From contig NW_006763300.1 in the NCBI RefSeq assembly GCF_000218685.1, positions 703,360-767,359 of the forward strand: a stretch of DNA of 64,000 nucleotides. Reading direction: 5' to 3'. This DNA comes from Serpula lacrymans var. lacrymans S7.9 (lineage: Eukaryota > Basidiomycota > Agaricomycetes > Boletales > Serpulaceae). Position numbers and translations under genes: made by a program. The notes beneath the pieces were generated by a model that worked only from the letters and a program-made list of their open reading frames with translations, was not told the origin of the DNA and did not search any database. How positions within the stretch are numbered: the first letter of the stretch is position 1; every line of letters begins with the position of its first letter. This document shows positions 10,980 through 23,896 of the stretch, one piece after another.

Positions 10980-13900
10980 ATGCACACTCCAAAGAACAAC
11001 CTTGAAGATCTGCGTCGCAAGGCGAGGACAATGACCTCCTCACCTTCCTTACCTGGGCCTTCCGGCGTCTCAGTTCATGCTCAGAAGGTACAATTTTTTG
11101 CGTAGCCCTAGATAATTAGGAAATAATTTGGATCTAACAATTGCCGCATTATAGTCTGCTTCCAAGTTCAAACCAGCTACATCAGCGTTAGCCTCGTCTA
11201 CGCTTAGTCATATTACCAGTGAGCTCTTTCGATATTCTATATAGAGCTTGTTTTAAATCGTGCATAGCCAGGAAACACCAGTCAAAGACGTTACCAACCT
11301 TCTCCACCGCAGGATTTTGTAACTCAAGGATCGCGTCACCGTCACGGTTGGCTAACTCTGAAGCACCAGATCACGAGAACGATATCAAGCCAGTTCAGAA
11401 GGCGTCATCTCATGTGCCATCTAAACGTTGTTCTTCGGATGGACAATCGTTAGAAGAGTCATTGCCTGCGCTGAAACGCCCGAAGCAAGAAGTATCTGCC
11501 AACAAAGAGAACACACCGGTGCTTCAAGGAAGCTCTGATGTTAAGGGCAAGGCGCGTGAAAGTGTTTCAAACAATTCCAACTCTTCCCCTTCCCTCTCCT
11601 TGCGCAGCTCAACTTTTTCCGATCTAACCTCGGTACATCGTTTTCCATTTACTATGAGTTTGGTAAACCTGATTCCCCTTCAGAAATCGTTGGAAGACCT
11701 CAAGGCCTTGTACGCCGCTGACACCCAGTGGCGCATGCAAATCATGGATCTTATGGTCAAATTCTTCAAGAAAACTGATGAAACACATGACATTTTTGCT
11801 CTGACAGCTGTCAAGTACGCATTTTGCTACCCAATTTCTGCCTCATTAAATGCTATCAACTAGTGAATTCCTTGAAGAGCGTCTTACAGCCATAACGACT
11901 GAGATGTCCTCCCGCGAACGCTGTAAAGTATCTCCCGAGGTTGAAATTTCCAAATTTATCTCTGTGCAGGAGCCTCGCATGATCGGAACATCCATATCAA
12001 CAGCACCCCCGTTGATCAACAACACTTCCTCGGTATCCGACGCACACGCAGTCACGCAAGTCACGACGGATTTCGATGCTATTCCATCTGACATGTTTGA
12101 CGAATTTGACGCTGAAGATGAGCTCTGGGCGAGCGTGGATGCGCTTCCTTTCACTGATTTCGCTTCTGGTGTTGCAAGTTCTTCTACAGCTGTTGCCTCT
12201 ACTTCAACAGTCGCGGGTCGTGTTGACAGCACAGCATCTCCCTATTACGGCGAAATCATGTCCATCCTAAAAAATACGTTTCGACTTAACCACTTTCGCA
12301 AAAACCAGCTGGAGGCTATGAATGCGACTTTAAATGGGAAAGATGTATTTGTACTGATGCCAACTGGAGGAGGAAAGAGTCTTTGCTACCAGCTACCTGC
12401 TTTGTGTCAGTCTGGAAAAACTCGAGGCGTGACATTTGTGGTTTCGCCACTCATCGCATTGATGTTTGACCAGGTCAAAGCACTGAAATCGAAGAATGTC
12501 GACGCAGAACTCTTCGGATCTTCAATTTCGGCACCTGGAGCAGACATTAGCACGGCTCTCATGAGGCGGCTAAGAAGCTCCGAGAAACCTTCTATTGTAT
12601 ACGTCACACCAGAGAAGTTGCAAGAGAGTCCCCAGTTACAGAGTATATTATCTGACCTTTACGAGTCACGACAAATTGCTCGGTTTGTCATTGACGAAGC
12701 ACATTGTATCGTGACATGGGGAAGGGATTTCCGTGATGCGGTAAGCATAATATTATATTACAACTTAAGCCTCGCTTATCAGTCTTTGACTATCTACCTA
12801 TTTAGTACAAATCACTGCATGTTCTGCGTGAGAGGTACCCAGATGTTCCAATAATGGCTCTCACTGCTACTGCTGATTTGACAGCGATCGAAGGGATCGT
12901 CAGCCGGCTCACACTTCGTACGGATTGTGTTCGTCTCACGCAATCGTTCAATCGACCCAACCTGCACTATAGCGTCCGCCCGAAGGCCGGAAAGAATGCA
13001 CTACAGCCTATTGTAGCTTTTATCAAATCGAATCATCCAAATAGTACTGGTGTGATATATTGTCTTTCGAGGCAAAACTGCGATGATGTGGCGCAAAAGC
13101 TAAGAGAAGAGTACAAGATTGATGCAAGGCCATACCATGCTGCCATGAGCGCTCTTGATAGAGAGAGGAATCAGGTAGACTGGCAAAATGACAAATATAA
13201 AGTTATTGTTGCTACGGTAAGTTACTCTTTATTCTCGTAGATAACTAATATTTGACCTTTGTTTCTCTTTAAAGGTTGCTTTTGGCATGGGCATAGACAA
13301 GGCTGACGGTCAGTTTTTTTGTTCTAATTTCTTAAAGTGGCTACTCAGACTGTTTACAGTAAGATTCGTCATTCATTATTCAATTCCTAAATCTATGGAC
13401 GGGTTAGTGTTGGAAATTAACAATCTCAGTATATCGTAATGTTTTAACAATGCATCTAGTTACTATCAAGAGACCGGTCGAGCTGGACGAGATGGATTAC
13501 CCGCCGATTGTCTTCTCTGTAAGCTTTTTGCGCTCAGACCACAGTTGATTTTAATCAAGTGCTTGCAGATTATTCTTATCGAGATGCTACCGTGCGCATG
13601 AAGATGATTGATAACGATAGAGGAGACACCGATAGGCCGCCCCTTTCAGGTGTTGAAAGAAAACGTCAACAAGAGGAAGTGAGCGCTGTTGTGCAGTACT
13701 GTAACAATGATGTAGACTGCAGGCGTTGTCTTCTTCTTGCTCACTTCGGAGAGTCGTTTAACCTAAAAGATTGCCACAAGGGTTGCGATAATTGCAGCAG
13801 AGGCGGAGAGATAGTGAAGAAAGACTTAACGTCAGACGCGATAAAAGCCATCGACCTTCTCGGGCAAATGCTAGCCACTGTTGACAATATCACCGCCAAT

Positions 13901-14879
13901 CAGCTGAAGGACGTCTTCCGCGGGCGTAACAATCAAAAGGTCAGAGAGCATGGACACGAAAACCTTCCGTTATATGGAGCGGGAAGCCAGTTAGAACTGG
14001 GAATGGTAGAGCGGCTGCTCAACAAAATGCTCGCCTTGAACGTTTTCCGCAACGTTACTATTGAAGTTGGAGGCTGGCCACAAAGCTACTTGAGGGTAGG
14101 GCTGAAACGTGACATGGTTTTATGAGATACTAACTCATATTTTCAGCTGGGGCCAAAGGCAGATGAATGTCGAAATGGCAAGCTCAATATTACATTATCA
14201 TTCAAAGTCCAGGACGATGCCTCTTCATCGGCAATCTCGAGTAGAAAGGCTCCACCGAAAGCCGTCGGACGTACTAATTCCTCGAAGGCGAAAGCAAAGC
14301 CAAAGCCACCTCCACCACCGCCCGAATACAAGATAAGTTTGTACCAGGACGAGGACATCGATAATTTTTCAGATCCAGAGATCATTGAAGAGATTCCTGC
14401 TGAACCTATCACTACTGTTCGATCTCGCTTTTTTCCCTCGGCCTCGGGCTCTCCTTCGGTGACGGAAGAAGTGAGCGAAGATCCTGCGAACGTAGACCGA
14501 CGAGTACTTGAAATGAAAACTCTACGTCAAAAGGTTAGTGTGGCACACCCTCAAAATTTGCCTCACCGATCATGATGAATGCACGCGGTTTCCACGTAGA
14601 TATCTCGTCAACATGCTATGTTGTCACCGGATGACGTTTTTGATGACGAAGGGCTACTATACCTCAGTGCAATGTGTCCAATAGGTCAGTCTGTACCTGG
14701 TGAATTGGTCAATATATGACTGACCAACTTTAATAGATAAGCAAGCCTTTCAGAATGCGTTACATTTATATTACGACAACGAAGCTGGAGTTGCACATAA
14801 GAAGTGGACTTTGTTTGGCCAGGACTTCCTGAATGTTTGTATCAATTCTAGGATGAATCCTGTAAGACCATCTAGATAA
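10980..14879 (+). CDS. RecQ-family DNA helicase (Sgs1/BLM type)
   Basis: An ATP-dependent 3'-5' DNA helicase for recombination intermediates and fork repair. The ATG at 10980 gives [18 protein letters not shown], and about twelve exons follow. A disordered, Ser-rich N-terminal ~400 residues precedes the helicase core: [13 protein letters not shown] (motif 0), [14 protein letters not shown] (motif I, near 12360-12395), [14 protein letters not shown] (motif II; most RecQs have SQWGHDFR), MALTATA (III), [11 protein letters not shown] (V) and [12 protein letters not shown] (VI, near 13460-13500). A zinc-binding and RQC region follows, with [18 protein letters not shown] and C-x-x-C at 13700-13800. 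Next is a Pro-rich linker (PPPPPPEYK near 14310), then a C-terminal HRDC-like segment encoded at about 14600-14870. The order helicase-RQC-HRDC matches Sgs1/BLM. Stop TAA at 14877-14879. Confidence 0.9.
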
Positions 14880-15185
14880 ACCTTCTTGTTTTGCGCATAC
14901 CCTTACGATACCCATTATGCATACCATAAATGAGACCCACTTTATACATCTTTATTATCCTAGCCTCATATAAGTTCGTGAACATGTACATAAATACCAA
15001 GTTTCTACTGCTACACGAATCGAAGGTTATAAACTCGTGAAGTCATGAACACAGGCTCTGTAGATATTTCCCTAGAAAATATATATAATACAGCAAAGCA
15101 CCACCGAAATCGTGTCTCCTTATATTAAAGCTGCTGCAGACGTGAACATAAACGCCTATTCCCCAAGACACACGCATAGTATGGC
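14880..15185. other. Convergent 3' intergenic region
   Basis: The 306 bp between the RecQ stop and the stop of the minus-strand DEAD-box gene are AT-rich, with several AATAAA-like stretches. They should hold both polyadenylation regions. I see no gene. Confidence 0.4.
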
Positions 15186-17510
<2,325 letters not shown>

Positions 17511-17800
17511 CTAGGTTGAAATGATTGCGGAGGGGTAGTGGAGGGGTAACTCTAGAATAGTCACGCATGGGAAGAATGGAGGCGGAGCACCGGCCAGAAA
17601 ACTACCTTATACAGCAATTTCTTGCCGTGACCGGGATCACTGAGACGAGATGAGATACTGCTTAAGTTCCTGTTAGAACTACAGTTGACTCCCTCACGGG
17701 TTATCAGGGAGTATGTGTGTCTCGCGGGTCCTGTGTAACTGCACAAAAAGTACCTTAATTCGTACTGAGCTATATTAGCATTGTGAAAGTAACTGTAAAG

Positions 17801-19720
17801 CTATTTGAAATGAATATAATCAGTCACTTTGGTATCTTTGAAGCCCTGCATCTCAACAGCATGAGTTCTCTGTCCAAACAAACCTAGCATCACCTCCAGT
17901 TTGCAGGTGAATGCATTGTCAATGGTCCCAATGTACTTGCGCAGGACCAGCACTGCTTGCAGTGCCTCATTCCACATTGGTCTGGGCACAGATATGCTAT
18001 CGTCATTGCCATTTTGCATCACAAACTTGCAAATTTCTTTGTCCATTGCACCAAGAATATTGTGTGACTTGAATGCCAGATTAAGGAGTTCTGTGACAAA
18101 ACCAGATAAACCCGGTCTCTGCTAAAGCAGCCATTGTTCTCCATGGAGCATAATGGCTGCTTCATGGAGTCACCATTGTTCTCCTAGGAGTTATTATACT
18201 GTAGCGAGTAGCACCTCCGACTATAAGTAGTAGGGGGTTTAGTATAGGAATACCTTAGTTGTTTCTATAGCCTCTTAGGTAGTAGCTGAGGTATGTTACA
18301 TTACATTTATTAGAGATCACCTTTAAACTAACATCTATTGTAGTTTCACTTAGATTACAGTGGCTGCTGCGTGGATGAGGGACAAGATTGGAACAGTGGG
18401 TTGCATTTGAGATGGTGGCAAGTCAGGTAGAATACCAGCCTTTGTCCAGCAATTTTGGATGGTAGTTGTGTCCACCCTATTCCATGCATCTTGAGCAAGC
18501 CGCATAGCTTCAAGTTGGTCAATGTTATAAACTTTGGAGGGCATGACATCAGCATTGTAGTGATTGATTGCGCAACTGATGAACTGGGCATGGTAATGGG
18601 CCTTGAAACAATGAATGATGCCTTGGTCATTGGGCTGTACATGCATAGTGAGATTTAGCTTAAAGTTTTCAACTTCAATGTTTGTGAGGGAATTGGGCAT
18701 GATGTGCCCCAAAAAATTGTCCTGTAAAAGAAGAATATTCCTCCTCTCATCTCGCAATTTCTGATCCTGATCCAACAACCATTCCTGATAAAGTGTGGCT
18801 GTCATCCACACCTTAGCGTTGTTTCAATAGTTGAACCCAAGCTGTTTGCCAGTCTTATTCCTGAACAGACAAGGCTTGTATGTTTTTCCAATGATCAGCA
18901 GAGGCAATTTTGTTAAGCCATCCGCATTTGCTACCAACAAATAGGTCAGCCATTTTTTCTGTCCTTTAACACCTGACTACTGCTTGTTGGAAAGTCCATG
19001 GTCCAGAGGCATGCTAGTCCAAGTCGTCAAAGAATTGCCACTGTAACTTGTTTAAAAACAAACTTACACATAGAATAATGATGATTTACCTGTGTTGAAG
19101 ATATTTTGTGGCTGATAACCACACTTTTTGATGACCTCTTGCATATACTATTGTTCCTTATCAACGGCCTCAGAGGTTGCTGAAGTAGCCTTGCCATGGT
19201 GCTTCATTTGCTTCAAACCAGCCCTTGCCTTGTACTGAATCAACCACCCTTCACTAAAGTTCAATCACTCATCATCTGGCACGCCAGATATCTGCAAACT
19301 TTCTCCATTTTTGGCAAGGAACTTCTCCAGTGAGAAGAATCCCATCAGCCATTGCCTTCAAAATTCAGAGATCCAACATTTCTGTGATGTCAGGGTGCTG
19401 AGTTTGGCGGGTTTGTTTTGCTGATCAAGTGGAACCTGTGCTCTGCTCATATTCTTCTCACCATTTGTCTTCATTCTTGCACCAGGCAGATACTCTCAGC
19501 TGTTTAAGTTTAAGGTTTGGATAAATTGTGTTAAAGTGTTTTGCAGTTTGACTTTGATTGTTCCCATTGGCATAGTGCCAATTAAGGATCTCAATATGCT
19601 GTTCCAGTGTCACATTACCCTTTCCTGTAAATGCTGGTTTCTGTGCAACCTTTGACTAGTTGTCACCACATAATTTTGCAGCAACAGAAGGTTCAGGACC
19701 TGCAAATGGACTTTAGCACA
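17801..19720 (-). pseudogene. Decayed CENP-B/Tigger (pogo)-type DDE transposase
   Basis: Read on the minus strand from about 19710, a CENP-B-type helix-turn-helix is recognisable (GNVTLEQHIEILNWHYANGN, then NQSKTAKHFNTIYPNLKLKQ, 19500-19620). Next comes the HTH_Tnp/DDE region (EVIKKCGYQPQNIFNT near 19095-19150) and a DDE_1 core with ILLLQDNFLGHI and a VQPNDQGIIHCFKAHY segment (18350-18811). A C-terminal piece reading EALQAVLVLRKYIGTIDN then KLEVMLGLFGQRTHAVEMQG follows (17801-18046). The frame is broken by several stop codons (for example near 18825, 18985, 19160, 19260, 19380) and by an unrelated hairpin-bearing stretch of about 220 bp at 18127-18349. It is therefore a dead copy. The element's terminal repeats were not found. 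Confidence 0.75.
18125..18162. repeat. Perfect 11-bp inverted repeat (hairpin) inside the transposase relic
   Basis: AAGCAGCCATT at 18125-18135 is exactly inverted at 18152-18162, with a 16-nt spacer containing CTCCATGGAG. Just downstream another palindrome, CTCCTAGGAG, sits near 18180-18190. The stretch 18127-18349 separates two parts of the transposase frame. It may be a small non-autonomous insertion. Confidence 0.5.
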
Positions 19721-20674
19721 GTGTGATGATGAGAACTGTAGTTAGAAAACCACACACAAAACAAACTAACACACAATCCTCCCAGATTCCACAGAACTTG
19801 TTTATGGGCTTTGCCTCCTAGAACAGTGGGTGCTCTGGTTGTTCGTGGGGTGGTATGTATAGTGATCCTTCAAAGTAAAACCCAGAGATGTATGGGTGTG
19901 GGTTTTGAGGAGGAGGGATAGTTGGAATATAGAAGATAGGGGTTTTATAACCAAGAGTTTGTATACTCTGGCTTGCTAATCGTAGCACAAGGTAGGTTTG
20001 AGAACGGCAATATGACGAGGTTCCCAGTGATAGCAGGCTCCTGATGCACAAACTGTAGTGCTCAGAAGGACTCTAATCGAAAGGGATGATAAAGACTTCA
20101 AAAGTGACGAGTGACGATGACAGCAGTTAACAGTGGTAGCAGTGGGAAGTGTTGTGACCACACTGGATCACAAGTAGTAGTGAGTAGTGAGCTTGAGATT
20201 AGAGAGGAAGTCTGGAATGGAGTTCTTGTTGTTTTTTCAAGGTAAAATACAGGGGTTTATATAGTGAAAGAAAAGTAGGCTATGCACAGTATAGCTGTGC
20301 AAAAAGAATGAGAAAGAATATGAAGGAAGGAATATATGCTGACAAATCCTGCGTAGGTAGTACAGGATAAGATTGTCAAAAAAAGGAAAAGAAAGGGATA
20401 GAACAATGAATGCTGTGAGTAATATCACAGGTTTGTACAGCCATAAAGTAAAGTCCAATAGCAAAAAGAAAGCAGGAAAATCATGATGTCATGGGAAGAT
20501 GCAGTAAAAAAAGGGCAAGGCAAAACACTATCAGTATCAACACAGTTCCTTTATTGTCAGTCAGGCATTCTAAAAAAATATGTGTCCATAAAAATGATTC
20601 AAAAATCAAAAATAATCACACTGTAAATGAATGTTCTGCTGAAGAAAAAGAAAGTGGAGCCACCGGTCCACCAC
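19721..20674. other. Non-coding, transposon-flanking DNA
   Basis: This stretch is AT-rich and low in complexity, with A-rich runs at 20280-20600. Short open frames on the minus strand have no recognisable domain. It may be remnant 5' sequence of the Tigger-type element. I see no gene. Confidence 0.35.
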
Positions 20675-21221
20675 CTAGTCCAAATCCAACAGTTCCATGG
20701 CCTTACCAATGGACTGGTTGCGTTGGACCACCTGATCAAACGAGGGAGGGAGAGGAGTAGTTCCAATTTGGAACAAGTGAGTCCCAGGCAGCGTGTGGTA
20801 GGTGTAGCTGTAGCGAAGACGATGGACAAATGATAAGTGTACCCAAGTGAATGGGACAGCGATAAACATGGGCGACGCAAGGGGATGAACCTTCTCCAGC
20901 TCAAAAACTACCCACCCACGCTCCAACCAGGCAAGACAAGCAACCAATGTTTTGATAGTATATGATGGCAGATCGACGTCATGAAGATGGACCTGTTGCC
21001 CTATTTATTTGGACCGGCCGCCGGGGCTTTGCTGATATCAGCAGTGGCACGTGATAGTCAACGGATCGGCGATGGAAGCGGATAGGAAGTGGTGACATCA
21101 GAAATGGTGGGGGTGCAAATAAGATGAGGAGGAGAAGGGTGGAGGTGACGAAAAAGTGGATTAGAATGGGGATCCAGAAACGACCGTCAGGTGAGAATAA
21201 AAAGGAGAGGAAGGGGCCCAT
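20675..21221 (-). pseudogene. Broken hypothetical membrane-protein ORF
   Basis: Two minus-strand open frames lie end to end but in different frames. The first starts at 21221 (MGPFLSFLFSPDGRFWIPIL) and has a strong hydrophobic segment (FVTSTLLLLILFAPPPFL). The second spans about 20990-20675 and includes DLPSYTIKTLVACLAWLERG and a TYHTLPGTHLFQIG segment before ending LLDLD. Together they look like a single coding region interrupted by a frameshift near 20995-21010, because no intron of plausible size fits there. I do not recognise the family. The setting beside transposon remnants favours a decayed gene. Confidence 0.3.
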
Positions 21222-21666
21222 GGTGGGGCTAGGCAAAGGAAGGGGAGTAAGGGAAACGACAAAAGCGAGGGCGCAATGCAATGTGTAGCTAGTGGCGATG
21301 CGAAAATTTGCCGAAATGCCGAAATGCTGAAAGTACCGAATGGAAAAGCAAAGGTGAGCGTGACTGGATTGCCTAATAGAGGTGATGCTGATCAGCCACA
21401 AGTTCGAAAAAGGCAATATTAATTACTATTCCACGTGGCACTGTGCCTGTGTGGCGCAAAGGCGAGTCTTTTTGAATATTTGCTTCGTTATTGACACCTG
21501 TCCATGCTACCAATCAACTTTGGTGCATGACACCGGTTCCTATCTTCTATTGTTCTTAGGGTTTCTGATGGGTCAGGGCCTGCAAATGGATTGCCTTGGT
21601 GTGAAGGTCTCATGATGTCCCATTGTTGCCACTTCCGTGTGTGGGTTTTTGCATAGTGGGTGGCAA
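21222..21666. other. Left flank of the LTR retrotransposon
   Basis: No supported gene. The segment 21570-21590 (cagggcctgcaaatggatt) resembles 19689-19707 (caggacctgcaaatggactt), so the flank may share ancestry with the nearby transposon relic. Confidence 0.35.
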
Positions 21667-22008
21667 TGTCACGATCGTACCCATGTGACTCATCTTTTTT
21701 ATCTAATCGTGAGATAGAGACTATTATCTCACCTAATCTAATCTCTCTTTGATCTTATCTTATCTAGTAATCACGTGACACATTAGTAATACTCATTACC
21801 GATCAGCCTCACGCATTACACATGTTACTTACCAATACGCTACGTCATACCTCACCGTAGCCTCATGCCTTCTTCTATATAACTAGCACGATATCCATGT
21901 ACATACCCCAGTTGTAGATTTACTCTTATACTTGCTTGTCGAACACTTGTTGTGCGATTTAAGTCCTACGCTGCTCGGGTTACCGGCATAACAGCTAGGG
22001 TCTTTACA
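21667..22008 (+). repeat. 5' LTR of the retrotransposon
   Basis: 342 bp, starting TGTCACGATCG and ending GGGTCTTTACA. A TATATAA box at 21876-21882 lies about 30 bp before 21910, the first base of the 11-mer that pairs with the primer-binding site. That spacing makes 21910 the predicted transcription start. U3 would be 21667-21909 and R-U5 21910-22008. Confidence 0.95.
21876..21882 (+). promoter_or_regulatory. TATA box of the 5' LTR
   Basis: TATATAA, followed about 28-34 bp later by the predicted transcript start at 21910. The same sequence occurs in the 3' LTR at 28426-28432. Confidence 0.6.
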
Positions 22009-22009
22009 T

Positions 22010-22020
22010 AATCTACAACT
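22010..22020 (+). promoter_or_regulatory. Primer-binding site, self-priming type (Tf1-like)
   Basis: AATCTACAACT begins one base after the 5' LTR. It is the exact reverse complement of AGTTGTAGATT at 21910-21920 inside the same LTR, the predicted 5' end of the mRNA. The sequence does not match the usual initiator-tRNA primer site. An 11-nt match between mRNA 5' end and PBS is the hallmark of Tf1/sushi self-primed reverse transcription. Confidence 0.75.
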
Positions 22021-22037
22021 TGGAACGACACCTGTTG

Positions 22038-22298
22038 ATGAGCAAAAGCACAGCTATCCTAATCATCACCCTATTCCCTCTCATCGCAATCATACTCTTT
22101 GGCATTGCCAAACTCTACGTCTATATCACCAAACCAACCATCATCACACCTATCCCCCGACCATCTACCATTGTTTCATTTTTCCCTGCCAACGTCTCAC
22201 CCACAGAGTCGTTTGTCGACATCCCCCTCACTCCCCCTTCCAACCCTTTAGCTAGAACCCTTGACGGCGTGGAGCCCGATAGGTATTACTTAGTTTAG
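22038..22298 (+). CDS. Small single-pass membrane-protein ORF upstream of gag
   Basis: 86 codons from the ATG at 22038 to the stop at 22296-22298, lying between the PBS and gag. Residues 4-30 form one strong hydrophobic helix (ILIITLFPLIAIILFGIAKL). A Pro/Thr/Ser-rich tail follows (PTIITPIPRPSTI, then FVDIPLTPPSNPL). It is not a recognised gag or pol domain. It sits 18 nt after the PBS, so it would be the first ATG of the predicted transcript. It may encode a membrane peptide or act as a regulatory upstream ORF. Conservation in other copies is unknown. Confidence 0.45.
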   Translation: MSKSTAILIITLFPLIAIILFGIAKLYVYITKPTIITPIPRPSTIVSFFPANVSPTESFVDIPLTPPSNPLARTLDGVEPDRYYLV

Positions 22299-22569
22299 AA
22301 AAACTTCTTTACCCTTCTGACCAGGCCGCTCACTTGAGTCCGCCAGTTGGAAAAGACCTGCACGCGGTTATTCGCTGGGTATCACTGAGACAACCGTCTG
22401 GACCTCAGTTACTATACTTTAGAACACCGATACATAGTTAGAATTAGTTACGTACATAGTCAGTGCGGGACAGAAGAGGAACCGCTTGACTAAAGAAGGA
22501 AACAGATAGACCCGGTTGATCTTACATTAGAAAGTGTTGATCCGACTTATCATCGGGAAATTCTTTTGT

Positions 22570-23037
22570 ATGCAACCTGGGAAATTCGAAGAGTGGCTAG
22601 CAGAAGAACGCTTTCACTCTGAGAACAGATTAGCTTGGGAAATCTACTTTACATTCCCAGAAATAGAACCGATTAGAACCCGATACCACACCCCCTACCC
22701 AGATCATGACGACGGAAGCATTCGGAGAGTGGCGAGGTCCGCGCGAAGAGCCGGACACACCAGAGATAGGAATGGGAGAATTGTCAGGTGCACTCCCACC
22801 CGTAGAACCACGAGCACCAACATCGAGGGAAGCTGGACTGGAACAGTACGTTCAGACCAGAATAGAACAGGAGCAGAGACGGCTCCACGACCTTTACGAA
22901 ACGCAATTGAAAGAGGCGAAAGAAGAAGTAGAAGAATTGCTAGCCAAGCTGAGGTTAGCTACGTCGAATTCTTCTACGTCCGCTCCCGCCGCATCCGCAC
23001 CCACGCCACCCAACACGCAGCCGAGACACGTAGATAG
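22570..23037 (+). CDS. Second pre-gag open frame overlapping the gag start
   Basis: The ATG at 22570 opens 155 codons in frame 1 (the pol frame). The first ~45 residues look protein-like (MQPGKFEEWLAEERF then LAWEIYFTFPEIEPIRTRY). Past 22706 the frame overlaps gag and becomes Arg/Thr-rich, as expected of an out-of-frame shadow. It could be a true short ORF or the original N-terminus of gag displaced by a frameshift near 22700. Confidence 0.3.
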   Translation: MQPGKFEEWLAEERFHSENRLAWEIYFTFPEIEPIRTRYHTPYPDHDDGSIRRVARSARRAGHTRDRNGRIVRCTPTRRTTSTNIEGSWTGTVRSDQNRTGAETAPRPLRNAIERGERRSRRIASQAEVSYVEFFYVRSRRIRTHATQHAAETRR

Positions 23038-23896
23038 AACCAGAATGGCACTCCAGAAGCCTGAAAACTTCGATGGAGATAGAAAGAAGTACAAGGCTTT
23101 CCGCGAGGCCTTAATGCTAAACTACGAGGATGATGAGGAGTATTTTGCGGATGACAAAAGAAAGATCGCCTATGTGCTTTCTTTTATGACAGGAGGAGCA
23201 GCGGCTGCCTTCAGAACGGAGTGGATGGAGACAAAGATAGAGAAGAGGATGCGAGGAGAAAACCTCAAATCCACATACGAAAGTTTTGAGTGGTTCGCCC
23301 ACAAGATGGAGACTCGGTTCAAGAATGTTCACGAGCAACTCGCCGCCCGCAATGACATCATGATCTTGCGGCAAGGAAAGAATACGGCAGAGAAGCACTT
23401 CGAACATTTCGAAGAACTGAGAAGAGAGGCTAACTACCTCCAAACAGCCAATGAGGACTTCCTCATTTCACTCTTACGTAGAAACATGAATGAACCCCTG
23501 GTCAATCAGGTAATATACGGCGGCCGGGAGCCAGCCAACTACGAAGAGTGGAAAAAGGAGTTAATCCGCATTGACTACTTGTGGCGCCACAGAGAGGCGG
23601 AGAAGGAGAGCTTCAGAAGCACGGAGAAAAAGAAGCAAGACGGAGGAGGAAAGACCGAACCAAAGGTCGAAAGAAAGAAGGACGGTAGCGGGTACCTTTA
23701 TACCCAAGCCGGTGACCCTATGAAAGTCAATAAAGCGGAATATCGACAGAAAGGGCTCTGTTACCGGTGCGGAGAAAAAGGACACTGATCCTTCGAATGT
23801 AAAAAAGAGGCGCACGCAAAACCCCAATTCAATGTTAGGGAGTTCTTGCAAAGTATGAGTGCGGAAGAAAGAGCAAAGATCCTTCAGGGTTTTTGA
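22706..23896 (+). CDS. Retrotransposon gag (capsid and nucleocapsid), interrupted by one TGA
   Basis: The first ATG after an in-frame stop at 22664 is 22706. Residues ~60-100 are a Glu-rich coiled coil (EQEQRRLHDLYETQ). A retrotransposon gag domain follows at about residues 110-310, containing KMETRFKNVHEQ and EKHFEHFEELRREANYL. The C-terminus carries a CCHC zinc knuckle (CYRCGEKGH then S-F-E-C), but a TGA at 23786-23788 lies between its His and last Cys. Without that stop the frame stays open to a second TGA at 23894-23896, immediately after the slippery heptamer. That second stop is taken as the genuine gag terminus. The first looks like a mutation or a readthrough stop. Confidence 0.85.
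23887..23893 (+). promoter_or_regulatory. -1 ribosomal frameshift heptamer G GGT TTT
   Basis: In the gag frame the codons are GGT (23888-23890), TTT (23891-23893) and then TGA. The heptamer GGGTTTT fits X XXY YYZ exactly. A -1 slip yields GGG TTT TTG AAG, which enters the pol frame that is open from this point. Pol lies in the -1 frame relative to gag, as required. Confidence 0.65.
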
